DNA of 39,603 nucleotides from Bacteroidales bacterium UBA3297 (GCA_002362105.1 DETD01000010.1:32828-72430), one strand, 5' to 3'. Positions 15,673 through 25,080 are shown, numbered from the stretch's first letter. Program-made: numbers and translations. The notes: generated by a model from the letters alone, not told the origin.

Positions 15673-17082
15673 TTAGTCGAAATAGCTAGAACCGTCGAAA
15701 CAGTGGGTGCACACCTGCTCTTTAGGCAAGCCGATGGCTTCAACCAAATCTTCGATGGTGCTGAATTTTAAAGAACTCAGGTTGAACGACTGGCGGATTT
15801 CTTCGACCAGACGGTTGTATTCAGGAGAGTTTGTTGTCTTGTACTTGTCTAAGTTCTTATCGTGACTGCCTTCGAACTTCTGGATGATTCGACGGGTAAT
15901 CAAGTCCAGGTCGCTGTTTTTCGAGGCGAAGTTCAAAAATTCGCAAGGGTAGATGAGGGGAGGGCAAGAGATACGCATATGTACTTTCTTCGCACCATAG
16001 CGGAAGAGCGCTTCAACATTGTCTTGCAACTGAGTGCCTCTGACGATAGAGTCGTCGCAGAAGATAACCTCGCTGCCCTTCAGCAGTTGTTTGTTCGGAA
16101 TAAGTTTCATTTTGGCGATGAAGCTTCTCTTCTCTTGTGTTGAAGGGGTGAAGCTGCGTGGCCAAGTTGGCGTATATTTGATGATGGCGCGTTTGTAAGG
16201 AACGCCTTTACCGGCAGCGTATCCGATAGCGAAACCGACACCCGAGTCAGGAATACCGGCAACGAAATCGGCCTTGCAGTCGTCTTTTTTACCCATCAGG
16301 CAGCCAGCGCAATAGCGCGAGCAGTCGACGTTGACATTCTCGTAGGTAGAGACAGGGTAGCCGTAGTATACCCAGAGGAAAGAGCAGATCTGCATCTTCT
16401 TGTTAGGAGCGCGCATCTGCTTGTATCCGTCGGCGGTGATTTCCATAATTTCGCCGGGTCCCATATTGTAAACAGACTCGAAGCCCAGGTTGTGGAAAGA
16501 GCACGATTCGCATGAAACGGCATGAGCGCCCGGCTTTTCAGCAATCTGCATAGGTGTTCTTCCCAGTTTGTCGCGGGCAGCCACCAGTTTGTCTTCCATC
16601 AGCATCAGTAAAGAGCAGGAACCCTTAATCTTGTTGAAGACATTTTCAATGCCTTCCTTAATGGTCGGCGCGTCGATGATGAGCATGGCCACCAATTCGG
16701 TCTGGTTGATTCTTCCTGAACTCAACTCAGAGAAATGCATATTTTTCGAGAGCAGTTCGGCAGCCAGTTCCTCGGCGTTGTTGATGCAGGCGATAGTGAC
16801 TAAAGCGAAACGGCCCAAGTGCGAATTGATAACGATAGGTTGCGCATCGGTATCGCTGATGACGCCTATGCCAGCATTGCCTTTGAATTTTGGAAGATCT
16901 GGTTCAAACTTGGTTCTGAAATAAGAATTTTCCAGATTGTGGATGCTGCGTGTAAATCCGATTGTCTTGTCGAACATCGACATACCACCGCGCTTGGTGC
17001 CCAGGTGCGAATTGTAATCAGTTCCGTAAAACAAGTCAGTTACGCAGTTCTCTTTTGAAATTGTGCCAAAAAAGCCGCCCAT
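15673..17082 (-). CDS. PurF-like protein with degenerate glutaminase domain
   Basis: A 469-residue homologue of amidophosphoribosyltransferase. The C-terminal half keeps the PRPP-binding signature VIFCDDSIVRGTQ and the ending THCFDGSSYF. The N-terminal half should start with Met-Cys, since the Cys becomes the nucleophile for glutamine. Here it reads MGGFFG, with Gly in place of Cys. The usual HTRYST segment is GVISDTDA and the asparagine-glycine loop is CINNAEE. The glutaminase site is therefore lost, although the domain has kept its size. It may use ammonia, or regulate. It is not broken: there is no frameshift and the family form is recognised in Bacteroidetes. It is transcribed leftward from a good promoter. 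Confidence 0.9.
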   Translation of the reverse strand: MGGFFGTISKENCVTDLFYGTDYNSHLGTKRGGMSMFDKTIGFTRSIHNLENSYFRTKFEPDLPKFKGNAGIGVISDTDAQPIVINSHLGRFALVTIACINNAEELAAELLSKNMHFSELSSGRINQTELVAMLIIDAPTIKEGIENVFNKIKGSCSLLMLMEDKLVAARDKLGRTPMQIAEKPGAHAVSCESCSFHNLGFESVYNMGPGEIMEITADGYKQMRAPNKKMQICSFLWVYYGYPVSTYENVNVDCSRYCAGCLMGKKDDCKADFVAGIPDSGVGFAIGYAAGKGVPYKRAIIKYTPTWPRSFTPSTQEKRSFIAKMKLIPNKQLLKGSEVIFCDDSIVRGTQLQDNVEALFRYGAKKVHMRISCPPLIYPCEFLNFASKNSDLDLITRRIIQKFEGSHDKNLDKYKTTNSPEYNRLVEEIRQSFNLSSLKFSTIEDLVEAIGLPKEQVCTHCFDGSSYFD

Positions 17083-17179
17083 ATTTTATCCTATATTTAT
17101 ATAAATGATTTTCTGTTGGAAATCCGTCAGCCAAGCGGGTAGAGAAGTTCCACTTCCGCACATTTTCCGTTTAGCACCA

Positions 17180-17209
17180 CAAAATTAGTTCACACACGGG
17201 AAAATACAA
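17180..17209 (-). promoter_or_regulatory. Predicted promoter of the PurF-like gene
   Basis: The minus strand has TTG (17209-17207), a 19-base spacer and TAATTTTG (17187-17180), matching the Bacteroidetes -33/-7 pattern well. The leader would be about 90 bases, with a small hairpin (GAAGT/ACTTC). Confidence 0.65.
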
Positions 17210-17317
17210 GGACGTAATTGTAAAAAATGAGTTAAAGTTTGAAGAAAAAAAAGCAGGTCGGCGTCAAACTTATCACCGAAAAGCCCTAAATGCTTACAAA
17301 TTGCTTACTAACGAGTG

Positions 17318-17360
17318 AAAAAAGAAAAAACCGTGACGGGGAATCGCTCCTCATCACGGT
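17318..17360 (-). terminator. Hairpin with T-run on the minus strand
   Basis: A 7-bp outer stem (17330-17336 with 17354-17360) and a 5-bp inner stem (17338-17342 with 17348-17352, one G-T pair) are followed on the minus strand by TTTTTTCTTTTTT. The plus strand has no T-run, so the hairpin works leftward. Confidence 0.7.
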
Positions 17361-17415
17361 CGCTTATGTTTATAAAAACAGAATTATAGAGATGAAAAAT
17401 AGCTTATCTTTTTCT
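17320..17415 (-). ncRNA. Candidate small RNA of about 95 nucleotides
   Basis: A minus-strand promoter (TTG at 17451-17449, 20-base spacer, TATCTTTG at 17428-17421) is followed after about 90 bases by the terminator hairpin at 17318-17360. No gene of reasonable size lies between. The unit is therefore a free-standing transcript inside the gap between the PurF-like gene and dapL. Function is unknown, and it is predicted only from its promoter and terminator. Confidence 0.45.
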
Positions 17416-17420
17416 TTCTC

Positions 17421-17451
17421 CAAAGATAGTATAAGGAAGAATAATAAACAA
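17421..17451 (-). promoter_or_regulatory. Predicted promoter of the candidate small RNA
   Basis: On the minus strand, TTG and TATCTTTG are separated by 20 bases, among the best matches to the Bacteroidetes consensus in this window. No minus-strand protein gene lies directly downstream. Confidence 0.55.
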
Positions 17452-17583
17452 GCATTCATTATGTGCTACAAAACATATTGACGTCGGTTTTTTGTGAAAG
17501 AGTGGAGTTTGTCCAAATCTTAAAAAGTGGTAACAGGCCGGGTGAAACACTTCTATTTATTAGTAAACTCCGAAAAAATCCTT

Positions 17584-17591
17584 TAATTTTG
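17584..17591 (+). promoter_or_regulatory. Predicted -7 box for dapL-glmS-purF
   Basis: TAATTTTG lies 33 bases before the dapL ATG at 17625. The -33 region has no TTG. The box supports the later start, because an in-frame start at 17463 would lie far upstream of it. Confidence 0.5.
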
Positions 17592-17624
17592 CAGAATAGA
17601 GGAATTTCACTGAATGCTAGATTT

Positions 17625-18860
17625 ATGGCACTGATAAACGAGAATTATCTCAAATTACCAGGAAACTATCTTTTCAAGGAGATAGCAAGAAAACTTAATG
17701 TGTTCCGGACGATGCGTCCGAATGCTAAGATTATTCATTTGGATAGTGGCGATTCTCGGAATATTTCGAAAGGGATAGTCGCTGAATCTCTCCATAAATC
17801 GGTGGAAGAAATGACTTTGTCGGGTGTGACAGCCCAGATGCCAATCACAGACCTGACAAAGAACCTGATAAGCCGTATTTTGAAAGTTGATTATGAGGCT
17901 TATGGCGTAAAGTTGACTCCAGAAGAGATCTTCCTTAGCAATAATGCCATGAGCATTGAATCTGATATCTGTGACATGTTTAGTACCGACAATGTTTTGG
18001 CATTCCTCGACCCGTCGTATCCTGCATATATTTATTCTGCGGTAAAATCGGGCCGTTCCGGATACCGGGGCTCCGATGGCCGTTGGTCGAATTTCGTGTA
18101 CATACCGTGTAATTGGACCAATAAGTTTATGCCGGAGTTGCCGAAAGAGCATTGCGACGTCATTTACTTGAACTTGCCCCATAACCCGACGGGAACAACG
18201 TTCCCTACCGAGAAGTTGAAGGCGTGGGTGAAGTATGCGGCCAACAACGACTCGCTCATCATATTCGACGCTTCGCACTCGCACTATATCACCGAGAAGG
18301 GAGTTCCCCATTCCATATATGAGATAAAGGGAGCGAGAAAAGTGGCCATAGAAATCAGAAGTTTTTCAAAGACTACCGGTTTTACGGGAACGAATTTCGC
18401 CTTTGTGGTGATACCGAAAGAACTGGTCGCCTATTCGTTGAAAGGAGAAGAGGTGTCGTTGAACACTATATGGCAGCGCCGCCAAATCTCGATGTTCAGC
18501 GGCATACCTTATCTGACGCTGTGTTCGGCAAGCGCGCTCTATTCAGAGGTGGGAGTGGCAGAGCGGAAGAAACTGATCGAATACTATATGGGAAATGCCG
18601 AGATAATAAGGAACTCGCTTGCCCAGATGGGTTTCAAGGTACAAGGTGGAGTGAATTCGCCCTACATTTGGGTGAAAATTCCGAATAATACAGGCTCGTG
18701 GAATTTTTTCGAGCGACTTCTTTACGAAACAAATGTCATTTGTTCGCCAGGCGTGGGATTCTGTCCGGGAGGCGAAGGCTCGGTCCGATTCACCAGCTTC
18801 TCGTCGAGAGAGGAAACAGAAGAAGCGATGGAACGAATAAAAAAGTGGCATTCATTATAA
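17625..18860 (+). CDS. dapL: LL-diaminopimelate aminotransferase
   Basis: A 411-residue class I/II PLP aminotransferase that converts tetrahydrodipicolinate straight to LL-diaminopimelate for lysine and peptidoglycan synthesis. The start MALINENYLKLPGNYLF is the typical DapL opening. DSGDSRNI, LDPSYPAYI, NLPHNPTG, IFDASHSHYI and the PLP-lysine segment RSFSKTTGFTG follow in order. The reading frame is open further upstream (to 17463), but those residues do not look like DapL and lie before the -7 box. glmS starts 13 bases after the stop, so both are probably transcribed together, joining two cell-wall precursor steps. Confidence 0.93.
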   Translation: MALINENYLKLPGNYLFKEIARKLNVFRTMRPNAKIIHLDSGDSRNISKGIVAESLHKSVEEMTLSGVTAQMPITDLTKNLISRILKVDYEAYGVKLTPEEIFLSNNAMSIESDICDMFSTDNVLAFLDPSYPAYIYSAVKSGRSGYRGSDGRWSNFVYIPCNWTNKFMPELPKEHCDVIYLNLPHNPTGTTFPTEKLKAWVKYAANNDSLIIFDASHSHYITEKGVPHSIYEIKGARKVAIEIRSFSKTTGFTGTNFAFVVIPKELVAYSLKGEEVSLNTIWQRRQISMFSGIPYLTLCSASALYSEVGVAERKKLIEYYMGNAEIIRNSLAQMGFKVQGGVNSPYIWVKIPNNTGSWNFFERLLYETNVICSPGVGFCPGGEGSVRFTSFSSREETEEAMERIKKWHSL

Positions 18861-18873
18861 AATATTGTGTTGT

Positions 18874-20718
18874 ATGTGTGGTATTGTTGGATATATAGGA
18901 ACAAAACAGGCATTCCCAATACTGATAAAGGGATTGCATAGGTTAGAATACAGAGGTTACGACAGTGCGGGCGTTGCCCTGATTAATACAGACAAACGTC
19001 TGAACGTGTATAAGGCAAAAGGCAAGGTGGCAGACCTTGAGCAGGTAGCATCCGATAAAGACATATCGGGAACTATCGGCATTGGTCATACCCGTTGGGC
19101 TACGCATGGCGAGCCTAGCGACGTGAACGCGCATCCGCATATCTCGCAAGACGAAAAAATAGCCCTTATCCATAACGGTATTATTGAAAATTACGAGACC
19201 CTGCGCTCTCAGTTAGAGGCGGCCGGCTACACGTTTAAGAGCGAGACGGACACCGAGGTGCTCGTTCAGTTTATCAACTACCTGATGGAGTTGAACCATA
19301 CAGACCTGTGCACGGCTGTGCAGATGGCTTTGAATCAGGTGACTGGTGCTTATGCGATTGCTGTAATAGAAAAGGGAAATCCTGACACCATCATTGCGGC
19401 AAGAAAAAGCAGCCCGTTGGTTGTAGGTATCGGCGAAGGCGAGTTCTTTTTGGCCTCAGACGCCTCTCCGTTTGTAGAGTATACGCAAAAGGTCGTGTAT
19501 CTGAACGATGAGGAAATTGCCATATTGTCGCGTGGAGAGGAGTTGAAAATCAAGACCCTCAACAATATAGAGAAGACCCCTCAGATAAAACTGTTGGAAA
19601 TGAACCTCAGCCAGTTGGAAAAGGGCAAGTACCCTTACTACATGGAGAAGGAGATATTCGAACAGACAAAAACGCTGAAGACCTGTTTGAGCGGCCGAAT
19701 CAATCTTGATTGTGACAACATAGCCATTTCAGGCTTTTTCGATAACAAAGAGCGTTTTTTGAACGCCGAGCGTATCGTAATCACCGCTTGTGGAACCTCG
19801 TGGCACGCCGGCTTGATAGGTATGTATGCTATAGAGGAGTTTGCCAGAATACCGGTAACCGTTGAGTATTCATCTGAATTCCGCTACCGTAATCCGGTAA
19901 TCACCAAAAACGACGTTGTAATAGCCATCTCCCAGTCGGGAGAGACCGCAGACACGCTGGCCGCAATGGAAATAGCGAAGAATGCCGGTGCGTTTGTTTT
20001 CGGCATCTGTAATGTGGTCGGTTCATCCATCGCCCGTCTGTCAGACGCCGGTTGCTATACGCACGTAGGTCCGGAGGTTGGTGTGGCAAGTACCAAGGCC
20101 TTCACCGCACAGGTGCTGGTGTTGCAGATGCTGGCGCTTACGATAGCCAAAGAGCGGAACTGCATCTCGAAAGACCGTTTTACAGCGTTGTTGAGCGAGA
20201 TGAACAAGCTCCCTAAAAAGATACAGACCATCCTCAAACTTAACGACAAACTGGAGGCGTTCTCTAGAACCTTCACCTATGCGTCGAACTTCATCTACTT
20301 GGGGCGCGGATACAACTATCCGATTGCGCTAGAGGGGGCATTGAAGTTGAAGGAAATCTCGTATATCCATGCCGAGGGATATCCGGCTGCGGAAATGAAG
20401 CACGGCCCAATCGCCCTAATCAGTGAAGAGATGCCGGTGGTAGTGATTGCAACGAGCTCGTCGACTTATGAGAAGGTGGTGAGCAACATTCAAGAGATAA
20501 AGGCCCGTAAGGGTAAAGTGATAGCGATAGTGACCGAAGGTGACGATGTGGTCAGCAAACTGGCCGACTACTGCATACAGATTCCGAACACGGAAGAGTG
20601 CCTCTCGCCAGTGCTTACGGTGGTACCGTTGCAGTTGTTGGCATACCATATAGCGGTGGCGAAAGGCAAAGACGTAGACCAGCCTCGAAATTTGGCCAAG
20701 TCGGTGACTGTCGAATAA
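18874..20718 (+). CDS. glmS: Glucosamine-6-phosphate synthase (glutamine-hydrolysing)
   Basis: A 614-residue enzyme that makes glucosamine-6-phosphate from fructose-6-phosphate and glutamine, the first step to peptidoglycan and lipid A amino sugars. It starts MCGIVGYIG, so the catalytic Cys follows Met, as required; the in-frame TTG at 18865 would add three residues in front and is rejected. The glutaminase part has RLEYRGYDSAG, GHTRWATHG and HNGIIENY. Two SIS sugar-isomerase domains follow, with TACGTSWHA, SQSGETADT and the C-terminal LAKSVTVE. No glmS ribozyme is evident upstream. purF lies 34 bases downstream. Confidence 0.96.
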   Translation: MCGIVGYIGTKQAFPILIKGLHRLEYRGYDSAGVALINTDKRLNVYKAKGKVADLEQVASDKDISGTIGIGHTRWATHGEPSDVNAHPHISQDEKIALIHNGIIENYETLRSQLEAAGYTFKSETDTEVLVQFINYLMELNHTDLCTAVQMALNQVTGAYAIAVIEKGNPDTIIAARKSSPLVVGIGEGEFFLASDASPFVEYTQKVVYLNDEEIAILSRGEELKIKTLNNIEKTPQIKLLEMNLSQLEKGKYPYYMEKEIFEQTKTLKTCLSGRINLDCDNIAISGFFDNKERFLNAERIVITACGTSWHAGLIGMYAIEEFARIPVTVEYSSEFRYRNPVITKNDVVIAISQSGETADTLAAMEIAKNAGAFVFGICNVVGSSIARLSDAGCYTHVGPEVGVASTKAFTAQVLVLQMLALTIAKERNCISKDRFTALLSEMNKLPKKIQTILKLNDKLEAFSRTFTYASNFIYLGRGYNYPIALEGALKLKEISYIHAEGYPAAEMKHGPIALISEEMPVVVIATSSSTYEKVVSNIQEIKARKGKVIAIVTEGDDVVSKLADYCIQIPNTEECLSPVLTVVPLQLLAYHIAVAKGKDVDQPRNLAKSVTVE

Positions 20719-20752
20719 AAAAATCAAAAGAATAATAAGTAACATTGAATAT

Positions 20753-22627
20753 ATGTGTGGAATAGCTTTTATTAGATTGAGAAAGCCGTTAGAGTACTAT
20801 TACAACAAATATGGTACTTGGAAGTATGGACTTGACAAACTGTACCTCCTTATGGAGAAGCAGCACAACCGTGGCCAGGAAGGCGCTGGTCTGGCATGTG
20901 TAAAGTTGAGGTCAAAACCCGGAGAAGAGTACATCTACCGCGAAAGAGCGGAGGGTACTAGCGGCATTAACAAGATATTTGAAAGCGTTCATAAGAATTA
21001 TAGCAATTTGTCGGCAGAGCAGTGGAAGTCGCCTACTTATGCGGCAGAAAACCTGCCATTTGCCGGTGAAATATATTTGGGCCATTTACGGTACAGCACA
21101 ACAGGCCGTTCGGGCATATCGTATGTGCATCCGTTCTTGCGCAGAAGCAGTTGGAAAGACCGTACGATGGTGCTTGCCGGTAACTTCAATCTGACCAATG
21201 TCGATGAAATCTACGCAGAACTGACCAGCATAGGTCAGCATCCGCGCGATATGGCTGACACCATTATAATGCTTGAGAATTTGGGTCACCAGCTAGACTT
21301 AGAGGTGCAACGCAAATACGACAAGTTTATGTCAGAGGGAAAGGACTACAGAGAGGTCAACTCGTTGATCGAGGATAACATCGACGTAGCGCAGATTATC
21401 CGCAACTCAGAGAAGAGTTGGGATGGCGGTTATGCCATCTGCGGTATACTTGGACATGGCGACTCGTTCGTGTTCCGTGATCCGAACGGTATAAGGCCAG
21501 CCTTCTACTACATCGACGACGAGATTATTGTGGCCGCCTCGGAGCGTCCGGTCATTCAGACCGTGATGGACCTTGAGATAGACGATGTGAAGGAATTGGA
21601 ACCAGGAGAGGCCCTGATTGTTAAAAAGGACGGATCGTACAGTTTCGAGACCATCCGTAAACAGCAGTCGTTGAGGAAATGCTCGTTCGAGCGTATCTAT
21701 TTCTCTCGAGGTAGCGACCGTGACATCTATAACGAGCGTAAGGCATTGGGACGGTTGCTGACGCCACAGATACTGAAGGCGGTAGGTAACGACTTGCACC
21801 ACTCGGTATTCTCTTACATTCCGAATACGGCCGAGACCGCGTTCTTCGGTATGATGGAAGGTGTAGAGAACGAGATGATTGACGAAAAGAAGCGTTTGCT
21901 CACGTCTGGCAAACAACTCTCGGCAGAACAGCTTGACGAGATACTCAACGCCCGTCCTAGACAGGAAAAGATTGTCATAAAAGACATCAAGATGCGTACA
22001 TTTATCGCGCAAGACAAAAATAGAAACGATCTTGCCGCCCATGTGTACGACATTACATACGGAACCGTGCGCAAAAAAGTGGACAACCTTATTGTGATTG
22101 ACGACTCGATTGTGCGTGGTACCACATTGCGACAGAGCATTATAAAGATTTTGACCCGTCTCGATCCGAAGAAGGTCATTGTTATATCTTCGTGTCCTCA
22201 GATTCGTTATCCCGACTGTTATGGTATTGACATGTCGCGTTTGAGCGAGTTTATTGCGTTTAAGGCCACCATCAGCCTGTTGAAGAAGACTGGTCGCGAA
22301 AACGTGATAGAAGAGGTGTACAAGAAGTGTAAGGCACAGCAGAACAAGCCGAAAGAGGAAATTGTGAATTACGTGAAAGAGATTTACGCACCGTTTACCG
22401 ATGACGAGATTTCGCGCCAGATAGCTCTTGAACTTACACCAGAAGGTATGACCATGCCGCTTGAGATTGTCTTCCAGTCGTTAGACAACCTGCACAAGGC
22501 AATTCCAAACCATTCGGGAGACTGGTATTTCTCTGGCGATTACCCAACCCCTGGTGGAAACAGGGTAGTGAACGATACGTTCATTAACTATATAGAGGGT
22601 AATGCCAATAAAAGAATAATGTATTAA
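20753..22627 (+). CDS. purF: Amidophosphoribosyltransferase, long Bacteroidetes form
   Basis: A 624-residue protein, longer than the usual PurF of about 470-510. It starts MCGIAFIRL, so the glutaminase nucleophile Cys is in place, and keeps GHLRYSTTG. The loop normally reading HNGNLTN is GNFNLTN, a known type of variation that I cannot judge for activity. The phosphoribosyltransferase part has VIDDSIVRGTTLR, the PRPP-binding motif. The enzyme starts de novo purine synthesis by making phosphoribosylamine. The last 110 residues extend beyond the core. It lies 34 bases after glmS, so two glutamine-using enzymes sit side by side, with an inactive-looking relative 3.7 kb upstream. Confidence 0.9.
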   Translation: MCGIAFIRLRKPLEYYYNKYGTWKYGLDKLYLLMEKQHNRGQEGAGLACVKLRSKPGEEYIYRERAEGTSGINKIFESVHKNYSNLSAEQWKSPTYAAENLPFAGEIYLGHLRYSTTGRSGISYVHPFLRRSSWKDRTMVLAGNFNLTNVDEIYAELTSIGQHPRDMADTIIMLENLGHQLDLEVQRKYDKFMSEGKDYREVNSLIEDNIDVAQIIRNSEKSWDGGYAICGILGHGDSFVFRDPNGIRPAFYYIDDEIIVAASERPVIQTVMDLEIDDVKELEPGEALIVKKDGSYSFETIRKQQSLRKCSFERIYFSRGSDRDIYNERKALGRLLTPQILKAVGNDLHHSVFSYIPNTAETAFFGMMEGVENEMIDEKKRLLTSGKQLSAEQLDEILNARPRQEKIVIKDIKMRTFIAQDKNRNDLAAHVYDITYGTVRKKVDNLIVIDDSIVRGTTLRQSIIKILTRLDPKKVIVISSCPQIRYPDCYGIDMSRLSEFIAFKATISLLKKTGRENVIEEVYKKCKAQQNKPKEEIVNYVKEIYAPFTDDEISRQIALELTPEGMTMPLEIVFQSLDNLHKAIPNHSGDWYFSGDYPTPGGNRVVNDTFINYIEGNANKRIMY

Positions 22628-22719
22628 CCCTTATTAGAATAAGTTTTTAATAGTTGGACAATTTGTTAAAATACTTCCGTCGATTTTTGTCGTTAGTCGC
22701 AAAAATTGGAAAGGCATTA

Positions 22720-25080
22720 ATGGCAAAACGCTGGTTAAGAAGGATTGGCGGTGCCATTCTTACGCTTGTTCTTACGATTATCCTTTTACTTGCAGCAATC
22801 AATTATAATCTGTTCAACCTGTTCGGCGATATGCCGACTACCGAGCAGATTGACAATACGGCGCAATGCGAGGCCTCTGAGATATTCAGTGCGGATGGCA
22901 AGCTGATGGGAAAGTATTTTAGCGAAAACCGTTCGCCCGTCTTGTATGAAGAGGTGTCGCCACGTTTGATTGAGACACTGATCTGTACCGAGGACGCGCG
23001 CTTCTACCAACACCATGGCATTGACTGGCGGGGTTTGGTTTCCGCCGCCAAAGATATGGTTCACGGAAAGGCACGTGGTGCAAGTACCATAACCCAGCAA
23101 TTGGCAAAAAATATGTTCAAAATGCGTTCCGACAAGTTGAACAAAGGCCTTTTGTGCGGCAATGGCGCTGTTGGACTGGTTATAACCAAACTGAAAGAAT
23201 GGATTACCGCCTTTAAGATAGAGTCGAGGTACGACAAGCAACAGATTCTGACAATGTATCTGAACACCGTCGATTTCGGAAGTAACGCTTTCGGAATCAG
23301 AACGGCCTCGAAGACGTATTTCGGAGTGTCGCCAGACGCTTTGACTTATTCGCAGTCGGCCGTGTTGGTGGGCTTGCTGAAGGCTACCAGCTATTATAAT
23401 CCGAAACTGAATCCGAAAAACGCTTTGCAGCGCAGAAATGTGGTGCTGGGCAACTTGCGTGACTTCCACTATATTACGAGGGAAGATTATGCGAAATTGT
23501 GCAAAGAACCTATAAAGCTGGACTATAGTGTAGAAAAGAACTACGACGGTTGGGGACTGTATTTCCGCAGTGCGGTGGCAGATTATCTGCGCCCATGGTG
23601 CCGGAAGAACAACATTAACCTGTATACGGCGGGACTGAAAATCTACACCACCTTAGACTCCACCATGCAGCGTTATGCCGAGCGGGCCGTCTTTGTGCAG
23701 ATGAAGGAAGTGCAGCGGCGTTTTAACAACCACTGGAGCGACAGAGTGCCATGGCAAAACGAACAGCACAAAGAAATAGCCGGATTTGTAGAGAACGTGG
23801 CAAAGCACTCTGAGTGCTATGCGCCACTTGAAAAACGCTTTAAGGGAGACTCCGCCAAGATTTTTGCGGTGTTGAATACCCCGCGGAAAATGAAGGTCTT
23901 CGACTATAAGGCCGGTGGCATTGATACGTTCTATTATTATGAGGACGGCGAGAGAAAACAGTCGATTGGCGCGAAGCCGGGTATGAAGGATACGGTGATG
24001 AGTCCGTTAGACTCCATACGTTATACGTTGAGATTCCTACACTGCAGCTTTGTGGTAATGGAGCCTAACACTGGTTATGTGAAAGCGTGGGTCGGCGATT
24101 TGGATTTCCCTGCATGGAAGTACGATAAGGTGAAGGCTTACCGCCAGCCTGGCTCTACCTTCAAACTGTTTGACTATACAGAAGCTTTCAAACAGGGCAT
24201 GTGCCCGTGTGACGAGCGTCAGGACAAGTATGTTACATGGGAAGTGTGGGATAAAGGCAAGCGTGTGAAGTGGGCCCCACATAATGCCGACGGTGTGTTT
24301 ACAGGCCGTGAGTTTTCGCTAAAGGCCGCATTTGCGCGTTCCATTAACTCCATTGCGGTGCAGGTGGCGCAAGAATGTGGAATAGCGAATATCAACAAAA
24401 CGGCGAGAGACATGGGTATACACTCATTCTTAAACGATACGGTGCCGGCCACAGCGTTGGGTGCGTGTGACGTTTCGTTGTATGACTTGGTGAATTCGTA
24501 CTGCACGGTTATAAACGATGGTTACTACCATCAGCCGATTATGGTGACTAAGATTGAAGACCGTAACGGAAAGGTCATCTATGAGGCAAAGACCGAACAA
24601 AAACAAGTGCTGGATTATGAGGTCGCATTCTTGATGCAGGAGATGCTGAGGGGTGGTCTGACCGAACCAGAGGGAACGACTGGTGCTCTTTGGGAATACA
24701 TTCACCCAATTCTTAAGGGAAATGAATTCGGAGGAAAGACGGGAACCTCGTCGAACCATTCAGATGCGTGGTTTGTAGGCGTAACACCAAAACTGGTGGC
24801 CGGTTCGTGGGTCGGTGGTGAGTACCGTTCCATCCACTTCCGTACGGGAGAACTCGGACAAGGTAGCCGTACCGCACTGCCAGTATTCGGTTACTTTATG
24901 CGCTACGTAATGCAAGACCCTGAATTGGCGAAAACGTACAGTGGTATGTTCCCAAGGGCAAAACAGCGTATATCTAGAAACTATTTGTGTAAGAGGTACT
25001 ATAATCCGCAGCCAGTAGATGCCGATTCGTCGAATTGGGATGCAGCGGGAGCGGATGGAGAATTACATCTGGACGAATAA
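22720..25080 (+). CDS. mrcA: Class A penicillin-binding protein (PBP1A type)
   Basis: A bifunctional peptidoglycan synthase of about 786 residues with one N-terminal membrane anchor. The glycosyltransferase domain shows EDARFYQHHGID and GASTITQQLAKN. The transpeptidase domain shows the SxxK serine in PGSTFKLF, SxN in ARSINSIA and the KTG motif in GGKTGTSSNHSDAW. Start: 22720 is the first in-frame ATG; an in-frame TTG at 22654 would add 22 residues and lies 26 bases after purF, so it cannot be excluded. The gene follows purF and may share its transcript. A run of direct repeats follows its stop. Confidence 0.9.
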   Translation: MAKRWLRRIGGAILTLVLTIILLLAAINYNLFNLFGDMPTTEQIDNTAQCEASEIFSADGKLMGKYFSENRSPVLYEEVSPRLIETLICTEDARFYQHHGIDWRGLVSAAKDMVHGKARGASTITQQLAKNMFKMRSDKLNKGLLCGNGAVGLVITKLKEWITAFKIESRYDKQQILTMYLNTVDFGSNAFGIRTASKTYFGVSPDALTYSQSAVLVGLLKATSYYNPKLNPKNALQRRNVVLGNLRDFHYITREDYAKLCKEPIKLDYSVEKNYDGWGLYFRSAVADYLRPWCRKNNINLYTAGLKIYTTLDSTMQRYAERAVFVQMKEVQRRFNNHWSDRVPWQNEQHKEIAGFVENVAKHSECYAPLEKRFKGDSAKIFAVLNTPRKMKVFDYKAGGIDTFYYYEDGERKQSIGAKPGMKDTVMSPLDSIRYTLRFLHCSFVVMEPNTGYVKAWVGDLDFPAWKYDKVKAYRQPGSTFKLFDYTEAFKQGMCPCDERQDKYVTWEVWDKGKRVKWAPHNADGVFTGREFSLKAAFARSINSIAVQVAQECGIANINKTARDMGIHSFLNDTVPATALGACDVSLYDLVNSYCTVINDGYYHQPIMVTKIEDRNGKVIYEAKTEQKQVLDYEVAFLMQEMLRGGLTEPEGTTGALWEYIHPILKGNEFGGKTGTSSNHSDAWFVGVTPKLVAGSWVGGEYRSIHFRTGELGQGSRTALPVFGYFMRYVMQDPELAKTYSGMFPRAKQRISRNYLCKRYYNPQPVDADSSNWDAAGADGELHLDE

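Noticed and set aside
17330..17360. The hairpin as an attenuator or riboswitch of dapL
   Set aside because: It lies upstream of the predicted dapL -7 box and has a T-run only on the opposite strand.
17463..17624. N-terminal extension of dapL by 54 residues
   Set aside because: The extension has no similarity to DapL, lies before the -7 box at 17584, and the typical DapL start MALINENY is at 17625.
18861..18873. glmS ribozyme or riboswitch upstream of glmS
   Set aside because: Only 13 bases separate dapL and glmS, leaving no room; glmS ribozymes are also mainly a Firmicutes feature.
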